Assembly: GCA_963804595.1 (NCBI GenBank)
Contig: CAWDQZ010000009.1
Span: forward strand, 248,001 to 312,000
Reading direction: 5' to 3'
Source: DASUPK01 sp963804595
Lineage (GTDB): Bacteria > Actinomycetota > Thermoleophilia > Solirubrobacterales > 70-9
DNA length: 64,000 nt
In this document: piece after piece, positions 17,911 to 27,032 of the stretch
Position numbering within the stretch: the stretch's first letter is position 1
Layout: the number at the start of each line of letters is the position of its first letter
Notes under the pieces: model-generated
What the model was told of the DNA's origin: nothing
Database searches by the model: none
Seen by the model: the letters and a program-made list of their open reading frames with translations, nothing else
Translations under genes and position numbers: made by a program

Positions 17911-18315
17911 GTGAACTCGGGGCTCTACGTCCTCAACTTCTACTCGCCGATCTTCGTCGATCAGCTCCGCAGCGGTCGCAAGACGGCGACGATCCGGCTC
18001 GGCGACAAGTCCCGCAAATACAAGCGCGGCCAGGTCGTCTGGATCACGATCGGCTACCGCCACCAGCCGCGGGAGAAGATCTTCGCCGCCGTGATCGACG
18101 ACGTCGAGGTGAAGAGGGTCGGGGACCTCTCCGCCCGGGACATCGAGCACGACAACCCCGAGTTCCGCCGTCCCGAGGAGACCGTGGACTTCCTCCGCAC
18201 GATCTACACCCGGACGATCTCCGACGACGACACGGTCACCGTGATCCGCTTCTCCCAGATCGTCGAGCGGCCCTCAACGCAGTTCGGCAACGGCGAGACG
18301 CCGTCCCGGAACTAG
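17911..18315 (+). CDS. ASCH-domain protein
   Basis: A 134-residue protein with an ASCH domain, a PUA-like fold thought to bind RNA or nucleotides. The characteristic start LNFYSPIFVDQLRSGRKTATIRLGD holds the Lys-Thr-Thr-like GxKxxTxR motif, and the second half (IFAAVIDDVEVKRVGDL, DDDTVTVIRFSQI) closes the barrel. The start is GTG 17911; TAGGCT at 17899-17904 ends 6 bases before it, which suits a leaderless transcript. Biological role unknown. Confidence 0.82.
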   Translation: MNSGLYVLNFYSPIFVDQLRSGRKTATIRLGDKSRKYKRGQVVWITIGYRHQPREKIFAAVIDDVEVKRVGDLSARDIEHDNPEFRRPEETVDFLRTIYTRTISDDDTVTVIRFSQIVERPSTQFGNGETPSRN

Positions 18316-18365
18316 CTCGGCTTCCGGGTGATCCGTCCGTGCTGGGGCGAACGTAGATTCCCAGC

Positions 18366-18839
18366 ATGGGCGACTACCGTTTCCTGACCACCTGGCTCCT
18401 GGAGGCCGAACGCGAGCGGGTCTGGGAGGCGGTTTACGACTCCGAGCGCTGGCCGCAATGGTGGAAGGGGGTGCTCGAGGCCGAGAAGCTCGAGGAGGGC
18501 GATGAAGACGGGGTCGGCCAGTACGGCCGCTACGTCTGGAAGTCGAAGCTCCCCTATCGGCTCGAGTTCTTCGTGCGCACGACGAAGGTTGAGCGGCCCC
18601 GACTGCTAGAGGGGGAGGCGAGCGGGGAGCTCTCTGGAACCGGTCGCTGGCGGCTGTTCGACCAGGACGGGGTCACCGCCGTCCTCTATGAGTGGAACGT
18701 CCGCACGACCCGCGCCTGGATGAACGCCCTGGCACCGGTCGCGCGGCCGATTTTCGCCGTCAACCACGACTACGTGATGCGGAACGGTGGCAAGGGCCTG
18801 GCGGGGCTGCTCGGTGCCCGCCTGCTGGCACTCGACTAG
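18366..18839 (+). CDS. SRPBCC-family polyketide cyclase/dehydrase-like protein
   Basis: A 157-residue START-like protein. The N-terminal LTTWLLEAERERVWEAVYDSERWPQWW is the usual first strand and helix pair, and VRTTKVERPRLLEGEASGEL plus TAVLYEWNVRTTRAWMN are later strands. The ligand is not predictable. TAGATT at 18354-18359 ends 6 bases before the ATG, with no ribosome site, another leaderless-type start. It stands alone upstream of the groESL promoter. Confidence 0.82.
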   Translation: MGDYRFLTTWLLEAERERVWEAVYDSERWPQWWKGVLEAEKLEEGDEDGVGQYGRYVWKSKLPYRLEFFVRTTKVERPRLLEGEASGELSGTGRWRLFDQDGVTAVLYEWNVRTTRAWMNALAPVARPIFAVNHDYVMRNGGKGLAGLLGARLLALD

Positions 18840-18858
18840 CGACTGTGCCACGGCAGCT

Positions 18859-18886
18859 TTGCCCGAGCTCGCTGTCTAGCTACAAT
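18859..18886 (+). promoter_or_regulatory. groESL housekeeping promoter
   Basis: TTGCCC (18859-18864) and TACAAT (18881-18886) are separated by 16 bases, a good primary-sigma promoter. The predicted start near 18893 falls at the edge of the CIRCE element. Confidence 0.65.
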
Positions 18887-18894
18887 CACTCCGT

Positions 18895-18921
18895 CTGGCA
18901 CTCTTCTATCGAGAGTGCCAA
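18895..18921. promoter_or_regulatory. CIRCE element (HrcA operator)
   Basis: CTGGCACTC-N9-GAGTGCCAA is the classic CIRCE inverted repeat with a 9-base spacer (18904-18912). It covers the likely transcription start of groESL, so HrcA would block initiation and release it on heat shock. The hrcA gene is not in this window. Confidence 0.95.
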
Positions 18922-18969
18922 ATTCCCGAAACGAACTTTCATCGCCTATTTGACCCAGGAGGAATGCCA

Positions 18970-19257
18970 ATGAACCTGAAGCCGCTAGGCGACCGCCTGA
19001 TCGTTCAGGCGGTCGAGGAGGAGGAGACGACCGCAAGCGGGATCGTCCTCCCCGACACCGCGAAGGAGAAGCCCCAGAAGGGCAAGGTGCTGGCCGTCGG
19101 TGACGGCACCGTCAACGAGGACGGCAGTCGCCGCCCGCTCGACGTGAGCGAGGGGGACGAGGTCCTCTACTCCAAGTACGGAGGCACCGACATCGTTGTC
19201 GACGGCGAGGACCTGCTCGTCCTCCGCGAGTCAGACGTGCTCGCGAAGGTCGCGTAG
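18970..19257 (+). CDS. groES: GroES co-chaperonin
   Basis: The 10-kDa lid of the chaperonin. The 95-residue protein starts MNLKPLGDRLIVQAVEEEE, has the mobile-loop region TTASGIVLPDTAKEKPQKG, and closes with GTDIVVDGEDLLVLRESDVLAKV. An in-frame ATG at 18964 sits one base from the AGGAGG ribosome site (18957-18962), so ATG 18970, seven bases away, is the better start. It lies 30 bases upstream of groEL in the same operon. Confidence 0.96.
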   Translation: MNLKPLGDRLIVQAVEEEETTASGIVLPDTAKEKPQKGKVLAVGDGTVNEDGSRRPLDVSEGDEVLYSKYGGTDIVVDGEDLLVLRESDVLAKVA

Positions 19258-19287
19258 GCAACAACTTCGGAAGGAGGAAGCAAACAC

Positions 19288-20925
<1,638 letters not shown>

Positions 20926-20958
20926 GGACTACTCTTGCCCTAACAGGCGAGTGTTCTG

Positions 20959-20999
20959 AGGGGGTGCTCCGCAGGCGAAGCCGAGGAGCAACCCGATTC
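20959..20999. repeat. Repeat/hairpin after groEL shared with the lhr-fpg gap
   Basis: GGGGGTGCTCC can pair with GGAGCAACCC across a GCAGGCGAAGCCGA loop. It ends AGCAACCCGATTC, identical over 13 bases to 15698-15710. It may be the first of two termination hairpins behind groEL. Confidence 0.5.
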
Positions 21000-21005
21000 A
21001 AGCTG

Positions 21006-21025
21006 GGGCCCGGGCGACCGGGCCC
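21006..21025 (+). terminator. Terminator hairpin of groESL operon
   Basis: GGGCCCGG-GCGA-CCGGGCCC is a perfect 8-base-pair stem with a tetraloop, followed by TTCGCTT. It lies 80 bases after the groEL stop. Confidence 0.75.
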
Positions 21026-21042
21026 TTCGCTTAGCTGGGGAC

Positions 21043-21294
21043 ATGAGCAAGCTGCGGATCGCCGGCCTGCTGCTGATCAGTGGGTCGGCGATCACCCTCG
21101 GCCTCCACGCCCTCGACGCCCCCGAACATCTCTACCGCTGGCTCTACGACCACCTGCTCTCCGGGCTCGACGTGCCGGAGGATCCTCCGCAGTGGAGCCT
21201 CGACCTGATCGGCCGCGTCTCGATGATCGGCGGCCTCCTGGAGCTGGTCGCCGGCCTGGCCGTCCTGCTCGTCGAGCGAACCCGCTCGGCCTAG
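21043..21294 (+). CDS. Small two-helix membrane protein
   Basis: An 83-residue protein with a hydrophobic segment at about 6-24 (AGLLLISGSAITLGLHAL) and a second at about 60-78 (VSMIGGLLELVAGLAVLLV). A soluble loop between them has the composition of real coding sequence. I do not recognise a family. It is convergent with the next gene and their stop codons overlap (21291-21294). Confidence 0.6.
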   Translation: MSKLRIAGLLLISGSAITLGLHALDAPEHLYRWLYDHLLSGLDVPEDPPQWSLDLIGRVSMIGGLLELVAGLAVLLVERTRSA

Positions 21295-22181
21295 CCGCGC
21301 GCGCCGAGGACGTCCCCCATCGACCGCGGCTCAACCCCCAGACGCTCGGCATCGGTCGTGTCGCGCCGGCTGGTCATCGGGACCTCCATCAGCTCCGCCT
21401 CCTCCCAGGTCGCGAACACGGAGGGCCCGGCGAGCAGCTCGAGCGCTCGCAGCCCGGTGTGCACGAGAGGCAGCGGCACGTGGAACAGGGGGCGTCTGCG
21501 GCCGCTCGCCTCGATCACGACCTCGACGATGTCGTCGTAGGAGAGCAGCTCGGGGCCGGCGAGCTCGAAACGACCGTCGGAGCCCGGGTTCGAGCCGCTC
21601 GCCTCGAGGGAGCCGGCAACGCAGCGGGCCACATCCCGGGCCCAGATCGGCTGGTAGAGCGCATGACCCGAACCCGAGACCGGCACGGCGGGCAAGAGGC
21701 TGAAGCGCTGGAGCAGCGTGATCCAGGGGTCTCCCGGCCGGTAGATGATCGATGGCGCGAAGACCGTGGTCTCGAGAGGGGACTGCTCCACGGCGTGCTC
21801 GGCCAGCGCCTTGGAGCGGAAGAAGCGGGTCCGCTGGAAGGCCGTCGCTCCCATCGCCGAGAAGAAGACGAAGCGCCCTATCCCGGCCCGCTCGGCGGCG
21901 CGCAGCAGGCGGACCGTGGCCAGCCCGTTGAGCTCCTCGATCGTCCCGCCGGGCTGGTCGCGGATGGTCGCCGCCAGGTGGATGACGGTGTCCACGCTTC
22001 GCATCGCGTGGCGGAGGGAGAACGGGTCGCCGATGTCGCCGAGGGAGATCTGGACGTCGACCCGGTGTTCGCCCAGCTTCCGAGGATCGCGGACCAGGGT
22101 GCGCACGTCGCGGCCTTCGGCGAGCAGAATGGGCAGGAGCTCTCCGCCGACCACGCCGGTTGCTCCCGTGAGGAGGATCAC
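21291..22181 (-). CDS. NAD(P)-binding atypical SDR (NmrA/NDUFA9-like)
   Basis: A 296-residue Rossmann protein beginning MILLTGATGVVGGELLPILL, with TLVRDPRK after strand 2, DTVIHLAATIRDQ and RFVFFSAMGATAF. It lacks the classic YxxxK (a FFRSKALAE remnant is present), as in atypical SDRs related to complex I subunit NDUFA9. Some act as sugar or quinone epimerases or as redox sensors; the function here is unknown. An in-frame GTG at 22199 exists, but GTG 22181 starts exactly at the first strand and has TACAGT ending 7 bases upstream, so I prefer it. Confidence 0.83.
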   Translation of the reverse strand: MILLTGATGVVGGELLPILLAEGRDVRTLVRDPRKLGEHRVDVQISLGDIGDPFSLRHAMRSVDTVIHLAATIRDQPGGTIEELNGLATVRLLRAAERAGIGRFVFFSAMGATAFQRTRFFRSKALAEHAVEQSPLETTVFAPSIIYRPGDPWITLLQRFSLLPAVPVSGSGHALYQPIWARDVARCVAGSLEASGSNPGSDGRFELAGPELLSYDDIVEVVIEASGRRRPLFHVPLPLVHTGLRALELLAGPSVFATWEEAELMEVPMTSRRDTTDAERLGVEPRSMGDVLGARG

Positions 22182-22306
22182 GACGCGGACTGTAACCACC
22201 CGACCTCGGCACCCATCGAGGGGGCGCCTAGCCTAAAATGGCGCGTCCCCGCGGCGCCCGATGGGCGCCGCAATCGCAACCACGACTCGGGAAAGGAATA
22301 CGCGCC

Positions 22307-22573
22307 TTGGCATACGTCATCGCAGAGCCCTGCATAGGCGAGAAGGACAACTCCTGCGTAGAGGTGTGCCCGGTCGACTGCATCCATCCCACGCCGGATG
22401 AGCCGGACTACGACAACGTGCAGCAGCTCTTCATCGATCCGGACGAGTGCATCGACTGCGACGCGTGCGTCGAGGCCTGCCCTGTCGACGCGTGCTTCGC
22501 CGAGGACCAGCTCCCCGAGGAGTGGACCAAATACACGCAGATCAACCTCGAGTACTACAAGTCGAAGGCCTAG
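22307..22573 (+). CDS. fdxA: Seven-iron (3Fe-4S/4Fe-4S) ferredoxin
   Basis: An 88-residue ferredoxin starting AYVIAEPCIGEKDNSCVEVC. The first cluster set is C-x7-C-x3-CPVD (a 3Fe-4S type spacing) and the second is CIDCDACVEACPVDAC for a 4Fe-4S centre. This matches actinobacterial FdxA, which donates electrons to oxidoreductases such as P450s. The start is taken as TTG 22307, 8 bases after GAAAGGA, because homologues begin M-x-YVIAEPC. An in-frame ATG at 22238 would add 23 residues of unlikely sequence. Confidence 0.9.
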   Translation: MAYVIAEPCIGEKDNSCVEVCPVDCIHPTPDEPDYDNVQQLFIDPDECIDCDACVEACPVDACFAEDQLPEEWTKYTQINLEYYKSKA

Positions 22574-22812
22574 AACCGCCCCAACGAATGTAGGGGGGTC
22601 GCGGCCTGACAATGACGCGGCGATTGCCGTCGCAATTTCCCAAAGTTCCCCCAGATTTGCCTCATTTGCAGGGCTTTGGCGAATCTGCGCCGATCCCGGC
22701 CGGCTCGAGATCTCGACATTTGTCGCACCGAAGGCGCGTTGTGCTCCCGCTCTGGCGGGGCTACCTTCCTGTGCAGGGTTGATGGGCCGAGCTTGGGGGA
22801 ACCTGGCGGGGG

Positions 22813-24045
22813 CTACACCGGGGCAGCAGCGGCCGCGAGGGAACGGGTTTCTTCCTCGCGGCCGCGCGAGGCCCCGGTGCGCCTGGAGAGGATCGGCGCG
22901 GCGACCATCGCCAGGTAGACGAGCAGGAGCAGGTTGCGAATCGCCAGTGGCCAGACGAAGCTGCCGGCCAGGCTGTCCACACCGTCGTAATGCTGCAACT
23001 CGATCTGGGTGAAGAGGATCGCCAGCAGCAAGACGACGTTCTCCTTCCGGAGCCCGTAGGCGCACGCCGATACGGGCAGCAGCCAGAGCAGGAACTGCGG
23101 CGAGAGGACCGGGGCGAAGACGACCAGCACCGCGAGCAGGGCGCAGACGAGCTCGAGGTTCGTCGCTCGCGAGCGCCAGCCGGCCCAGACCAGCCACAGG
23201 TAGCCCACCGCGCCGATCACGACCAGGAGCCACCGAACCGCGGTCGATGCCGAGGTGGAGATCTCGAACCCGCCGTGGCCCACACCCGTCGCGATCCCGG
23301 ATGCTCCGAGAGCGTGAGCGACCTCGAACCCGCTCGCGCCCAGACTCTCCACCTGGAGGGTTCGCTCGGTGTGGTAGGTGATCGCCGATCCGAACTCGTC
23401 CCCCGTCGCGATCACAGCGACGGCACAGAGCACGAGCGGGATCGCCCCGGCGACGATCACCCGCCGCACGTTCCGTTCCCCGCGGAGGAGCGCCGGGTAG
23501 AGGAAGATCGGAAACGCCTTGATGGCCACCCCGATCGAGAGCAGACCCGACCAGGTGGCCGAGCGGCCTCGGTCGCGGGCGAAGACCGCGGCCAGCACGA
23601 ACAGGGCGGGGACGAGGTCGAATCGGTCGAGCGCGAGCGGCCCGTAGTCGATCAGCGATCGGTCGAGGAGGACCCCCGAGAGAGCCACCAGGCCGACGGT
23701 GTAGATGCCCAGCGCCTCGAGGATGCGCCGGCCATCGCCCGGCAGACCGAGCGCGATCAGCGCGACGATCGCGAGGTCGAAGGCGAGCATCTCCCACATG
23801 AAGCCGTCGACGAAGCCCTGGGTGCTGTCGTCGATGTAGGCGGGTGCGATCAGCACGGGGATCGAGAGCGGCGGATACTCGATCCTCTGGTCCCGGTAGG
23901 GGAGGTCTCCGTCCTTGATCGCCTTCGCCTGGGGCGCGAAGTCGTTGACGAGGATCGACGACCAGTCGCCGATCGTCGGGACGAAGAGAGCGAGATGGAG
24001 GGCGCAGACGAGAGCCGCGGCGGTCGCCCGCCAGCGGGAAGGCAT
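22813..24045 (-). CDS. GT87/DUF2029-type integral membrane glycosyltransferase
   Basis: A 410-residue polytopic protein of the GT87 (DUF2029) group, whose studied mycobacterial members are polyprenyl-phosphomannose-dependent alpha-mannosyltransferases. After the first helix comes the extracytoplasmic motif NDFAPQAKAIKDGDLPYRD with the acidic residue near the catalytic site, then EYPPLSIPVLI. ALDRFDLVPALFVL, SIGVAIKAFPIFLYPALL and VLSPQFLLWLLP are family hallmarks. About nine to ten membrane helices are visible. It begins 4 bases after the mrp stop, so the two are co-transcribed. Acceptor unknown. Confidence 0.82.
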   Translation of the reverse strand: MPSRWRATAAALVCALHLALFVPTIGDWSSILVNDFAPQAKAIKDGDLPYRDQRIEYPPLSIPVLIAPAYIDDSTQGFVDGFMWEMLAFDLAIVALIALGLPGDGRRILEALGIYTVGLVALSGVLLDRSLIDYGPLALDRFDLVPALFVLAAVFARDRGRSATWSGLLSIGVAIKAFPIFLYPALLRGERNVRRVIVAGAIPLVLCAVAVIATGDEFGSAITYHTERTLQVESLGASGFEVAHALGASGIATGVGHGGFEISTSASTAVRWLLVVIGAVGYLWLVWAGWRSRATNLELVCALLAVLVVFAPVLSPQFLLWLLPVSACAYGLRKENVVLLLAILFTQIELQHYDGVDSLAGSFVWPLAIRNLLLLVYLAMVAAPILSRRTGASRGREEETRSLAAAAAPV

Positions 24046-24049
24046 TCGC

Positions 24050-25201
24050 CTAGGGCGCCATCGGGAGCTCGGTGCCGCTGACCCCGCCGTTCGTCGCCGG
24101 CGCGGCCTCCATCCGGGCGACCTGCATGACCGGCAGTTCCACCGGAGTCGCGGCGATGATGCCTCGCGCCGCCTCGCGAATCATCTGCGAAGCAGGTGCA
24201 TCCGGGTCGTCGATCACCAGAGGCCTGCCCTCGTCGGCGTGCTCTCGCAGCTCGGTCGAGAGCGGGACCTTGGCCAGCAGCGGCACATCGAGCTCGTCGG
24301 CGAGCAGCTGGCCACCGCCCTCACCGAAGATCGCGACGCGCTCGCCGTCAGGCCCGGTGAAGGCGGACATGTTCTCGATCACGCCGAGCATCTCGAGGTC
24401 GACTTTCGAGGCCATTTCGGCAGCGCGGCTGGCGACGCTCTGCGCCGCCGGCTGCGGGGTGGTGACGAGCAGGATCTTGGCTTGGGGCAGCAGCTGGGCG
24501 AGCGTCATCGAGACGTCGCCGGTTCCCGGCGGGAGGTCGAGCAGGAGGTAGTCGAGCTCATCCCAGGCGACGTCCTCGAGGAACTGCTGGATCGCCTTGT
24601 GGAGCATCGGTCCCCGCCAGACGACCGCGGCGTTCTCCTCGACGAAGAAGCCGATCGACATCACGCTCGGGCCGGCGGGCGAGACCGGCGGGATGATCTT
24701 TCGCTCCGGCGAGACCTCGGGCTTCTGGTTGATCCCGAGCATGCGGGGGATCGAATAGCCATAGACGTCGCAGTCGAGCGCGCCCGTCCGATGGCCCTCC
24801 GCGTGTAGGGCGGCGGCCAGGTTCGCGGTCATCGTGGACTTGCCGACCCCGCCCTTCCCGGAGGCGACGCAGATGACGTTCTTCACCTGAGCGAGCGCGC
24901 CGTCGGGCAGCTTCGGGCGGCCGAGCTTCTGCTGCAGGTCGGACTTCTCGCCCTCGGAGAGGACGTCGAATCCGACCTCGACAGATTTGACGCCCTCGAG
25001 CTCGGCGACGTTCTGGACGACAGCCTGCTGGAAGTGCGAGCGGATCGGACAGCCGGGCGTCGTCAGCGAGACGACCACCTCGACGCCCCCGTCGTCGCGG
25101 ATCTCGATCGAGCGCACCATGCCGAGCTCGACGATCGAGCGGCGCAGCTCGGGATCGATCACCCGAGTCAGCTTCTCGGTTATCTGTTCCTTGGTAGGCA
25201 T
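24050..25201 (-). CDS. mrp: Mrp/NBP35-family Fe-S cluster carrier ATPase
   Basis: A 383-residue protein. The N-terminal MIP18/DUF59-like domain (KLTRVIDPELRRSIVELGMV through TTPGCPIRSHF) is followed by the deviant Walker A CVASGKGGVGKSTMTANLA at about residue 110 and DCDVYGYSIPRML. LLLDLPPGTGDVSMTLAQL and ENMSAF complete the ATPase, but the usual CxxC after ENMSAF is not visible here, as in some actinobacterial forms. The start at 25201 has TAGACT (minus strand, 25214-25209) ending 7 bases upstream. It probably moves iron-sulfur clusters onto apoproteins. Confidence 0.92.
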   Translation of the reverse strand: MPTKEQITEKLTRVIDPELRRSIVELGMVRSIEIRDDGGVEVVVSLTTPGCPIRSHFQQAVVQNVAELEGVKSVEVGFDVLSEGEKSDLQQKLGRPKLPDGALAQVKNVICVASGKGGVGKSTMTANLAAALHAEGHRTGALDCDVYGYSIPRMLGINQKPEVSPERKIIPPVSPAGPSVMSIGFFVEENAAVVWRGPMLHKAIQQFLEDVAWDELDYLLLDLPPGTGDVSMTLAQLLPQAKILLVTTPQPAAQSVASRAAEMASKVDLEMLGVIENMSAFTGPDGERVAIFGEGGGQLLADELDVPLLAKVPLSTELREHADEGRPLVIDDPDAPASQMIREAARGIIAATPVELPVMQVARMEAAPATNGGVSGTELPMAP

Positions 25202-25254
25202 GACTGAGAGTCTAGGGACCACGCCGGGTCCGCCCATCAAGCCCTCCATGAATG

Positions 25255-25285
25255 CGAAAACCGGGCCACGAGGGCCCGGTTTTCG
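25255..25285 (-). terminator. Perfect 13-bp terminator hairpin
   Basis: CGAAAACCGGGCC (25255-25267) pairs perfectly with 25273-25285 around ACGAG. On the minus strand the downstream arm ends GGTTTTCG, so it would end the transcript of the small basic protein at 25378 and insulate mrp. Confidence 0.85.
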
Positions 25286-25377
25286 AGGGAGGAGAGGTAC
25301 TGCCTTCCGCCCGTCCTGACATCGGGGGCGGAACTTCTCCGGGCGCGCCGCTCCTCGAGGCGGCCCGGGCTAAGCGG

Positions 25378-25815
25378 CTAGACGCGCTCGACGACCTTCT
25401 TGACGGTCGGCTCCACGCGCTGCTTGTAGACGGGCTCGACGCGCTGACGCGCCTTGCGCGCCCTGCCGACGAGCTGGTCGGTGACCTGCCGGCGGACGTC
25501 CCCACCCTTCGCCTCGGCCTTCTCGACCTCCGCGGCGAGGCGCTTGCGCAGCGTCTTGATCTCGCTTTTGCGGCCCTTCGAGTTGCGCAGGGTCTGGACC
25601 CGCCTCTGAAGCTCATCGATCTCCTGCGAGCGCGCCTCGGAGTTCGTCCAGGTCTCGGCGGTCTGACGGACGTTGTCGGCGACCGTCGGGCCGGCGCCGA
25701 GCGCCACGTCCACGGCCTGTAGCGCCTGCTCGGACGGCTTGCGGTCGGTGGTGGTTGCGGCGGCGGTGCCACTCTTCGCCTGGGTCTTGGTCTTGGTCTC
25801 TGTCTTGGTAGGCAT
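25378..25815 (-). CDS. Small Lys/Arg-rich coiled-coil protein, predicted LexA-regulated
   Basis: A 145-residue protein of no family I recognise. Residues 1-30 are a Thr/Lys-rich tail (KTETKTKTQAKSG). Residues about 34-60 may form an amphipathic helix, and about 70-105 are a charged coiled coil (IDELQRRVQTLRNSKGRKSE). The end is very basic with an imperfect repeat (RVEPVYKQRVEPTVKK). It is reminiscent of phasin-like or histone-tail-like proteins, but no catalytic motif is seen. ATG 25815 is preferred to the in-frame TTG 25836. Two LexA boxes and a TAGCCT -10 (25882-25877) lie upstream, and a strong terminator follows, so it is a single-gene unit. Confidence 0.75.
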   Translation of the reverse strand: MPTKTETKTKTQAKSGTAAATTTDRKPSEQALQAVDVALGAGPTVADNVRQTAETWTNSEARSQEIDELQRRVQTLRNSKGRKSEIKTLRKRLAAEVEKAEAKGGDVRRQVTDQLVGRARKARQRVEPVYKQRVEPTVKKVVERV

Positions 25816-25832
25816 CTCGGCTCTTGATCCCT

Positions 25833-27032
25833 TCAAAGTTGCTTACGTCGGACTCGTCGCTCTCGGCGAGTTCGGCAGGCTAGCACCGAACACATGTTTT
25901 GGCGAACACATGTTCTTACCCCGCTTTTGGGAGCGGTTACACGCGGCTGAAAAGGGCAAGCGAAGCGACGCTCGCGGGCCGCCCCCACCCGCTCCACCCA
26001 CCGTTCAGGGCGCTCGAGCTCGTCGGCCGTGGGGAGCGCGTCCGGCCCGGTCCAGGCCCGGTTGAGCGTCCTGATCCCGTGGGAGCGGACGACCTCGTCC
26101 GCGAAGATCTTGCCACGACGGTACTGGGCGAGCTTCATCTCGAGGCCGAGCACCTTGGAGACGATCGAGTCGAGCAGGCCGCGGCGCTCCCGGTCCTGGT
26201 CGAGGGCGCGGCGCAGGTCGGTGTAGCCGGGATCGAGCCGGTCGCCGACGGCATCCATGACGTGCTCGGCGTACCCCTCGACGAGGGTCATGACGGCCGT
26301 CAGGCGGTCCACGAGCTGGCGCTGGTCGTCCGGCAGGAGCAGTGTGGCGAGCTCTCCGCTCTTCACGGAGCGGAGCAGCTCACGTGGGTTCAGCCGAGCG
26401 AGCTTGCCGAGGATCTCGGTCGGCTTGACCTCGACGGCGGCCTTCTCGAAGAGCTCCTCGGCGATCCCCCCGATGTGCTCGCGCAGCCACGGCACGGAGG
26501 CGAAGTGGACGGCGTGGGTCGTCTCGTGGAGGGCGATCCAGCGCAGGAACAGGTCGCGGTCGACGCCGAGTCGCGCGCGCGCCGACGACAGGTTGGGTCC
26601 CACGAAGAGCAGTCTGGGCGCCCGGGCGGGGCCGATCAGCGCAACGTCGTACTGGCCGATCACCCGCTGCGACAGGTAGCCGACGGCCAGACCGACCTCA
26701 GCACCCGTCGCGGTACGGACGATCGTCCTCTGGATCCCCGAGACCCTGCCGTTGTTCGGGCCGGACATCCGCTCCTGCAGGTGTTCCTCCACCCTCGCCG
26801 AGAGTTGCTGGAACGACTGGAGGTTGACCCTGGCCCACTCGGCTCTGCCGACCAGCTCGGCCTCGGGCAGCTGGCCCTTCGGGCGCAGGCCGGTGTAGCG
26901 CCTGACCAGATGCGCGGCGCGGTCGGACTCCGAGCGGAGCTCGACTTCGCTCCCGTTCCATTGCGGCCCGGATCCCGACAGCGCGAGAGCGAGCCGCTCG
27001 GCGAGGTTCCAGTCAACGAGTCGCTCAGCCAT
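25833..27032 (-). CDS. DUF2342/F420-associated zincin-like metalloprotease, probable C-terminal frameshift
   Basis: A zincin-family protein with the HExxH motif HETTHAVHF (about residues 168-176) and the following EELFEKAAVE and LVEGYAEHVMDAVG, which supplies the third ligand region. It matches the DUF2342 group linked by genome context to coenzyme F420 genes; proteolysis is not established. The family-like sequence ends at ELERPERWVERVG. The literal ORF then runs about 50 more residues of non-family, Cys-containing sequence to 25833, across the LexA boxes. Removing one base from the C5 run at 25982-25986 gives a short tail and a TAA at 25937-25939, just before a small hairpin (25921-25936). 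It starts ATG 27032 inside the 3' end of the IMPase ORF. Confidence 0.85.
   Translation of the reverse strand: MAERLVDWNLAERLALALSGSGPQWNGSEVELRSESDRAAHLVRRYTGLRPKGQLPEAELVGRAEWARVNLQSFQQLSARVEEHLQERMSGPNNGRVSGIQRTIVRTATGAEVGLAVGYLSQRVIGQYDVALIGPARAPRLLFVGPNLSSARARLGVDRDLFLRWIALHETTHAVHFASVPWLREHIGGIAEELFEKAAVEVKPTEILGKLARLNPRELLRSVKSGELATLLLPDDQRQLVDRLTAVMTLVEGYAEHVMDAVGDRLDPGYTDLRRALDQDRERRGLLDSIVSKVLGLEMKLAQYRRGKIFADEVVRSHGIRTLNRAWTGPDALPTADELERPERWVERVGAARERRFACPFQPRVTAPKSGVRTCVRQNMCSVLACRTRRERRVRRKQL
25887..25916 (-). promoter_or_regulatory. Tandem LexA (SOS) boxes
   Basis: CGAACACATGTTTT (25887-25900) and CGAACACATGTTCT (25903-25916) both fit the actinobacterial/Gram-positive SOS consensus CGAACRNRYGTTYG at all but the last position; the second has the exact GAAC-N4-GTTC core. 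They are 16 bases apart and cover the -35 to -10 region of a TAGCCT promoter (25882-25877, minus strand) for the gene starting at 25815. Confidence 0.8.

Noticed and set aside
18964..18969. ATG 18964 as the groES start
   Set aside because: It lies one base from the AGGAGG ribosome site; ATG 18970 has the proper spacing.
22238..22306. ATG 22238 as the ferredoxin start
   Set aside because: It adds 23 basic residues not found in FdxA proteins; TTG 22307 has a ribosome site and matches family N-termini.
22574..22812. Possible riboswitch-like sequence with GGGTTGATGGGCC and TTGGGGGAACC
   Set aside because: It lies downstream of the ferredoxin and at the 3' end of the opposite gene, with no gene to control; pairing of a known riboswitch class could not be drawn. 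I see only a weak ATTGC-CGTC-GCAAT hairpin near 22618.
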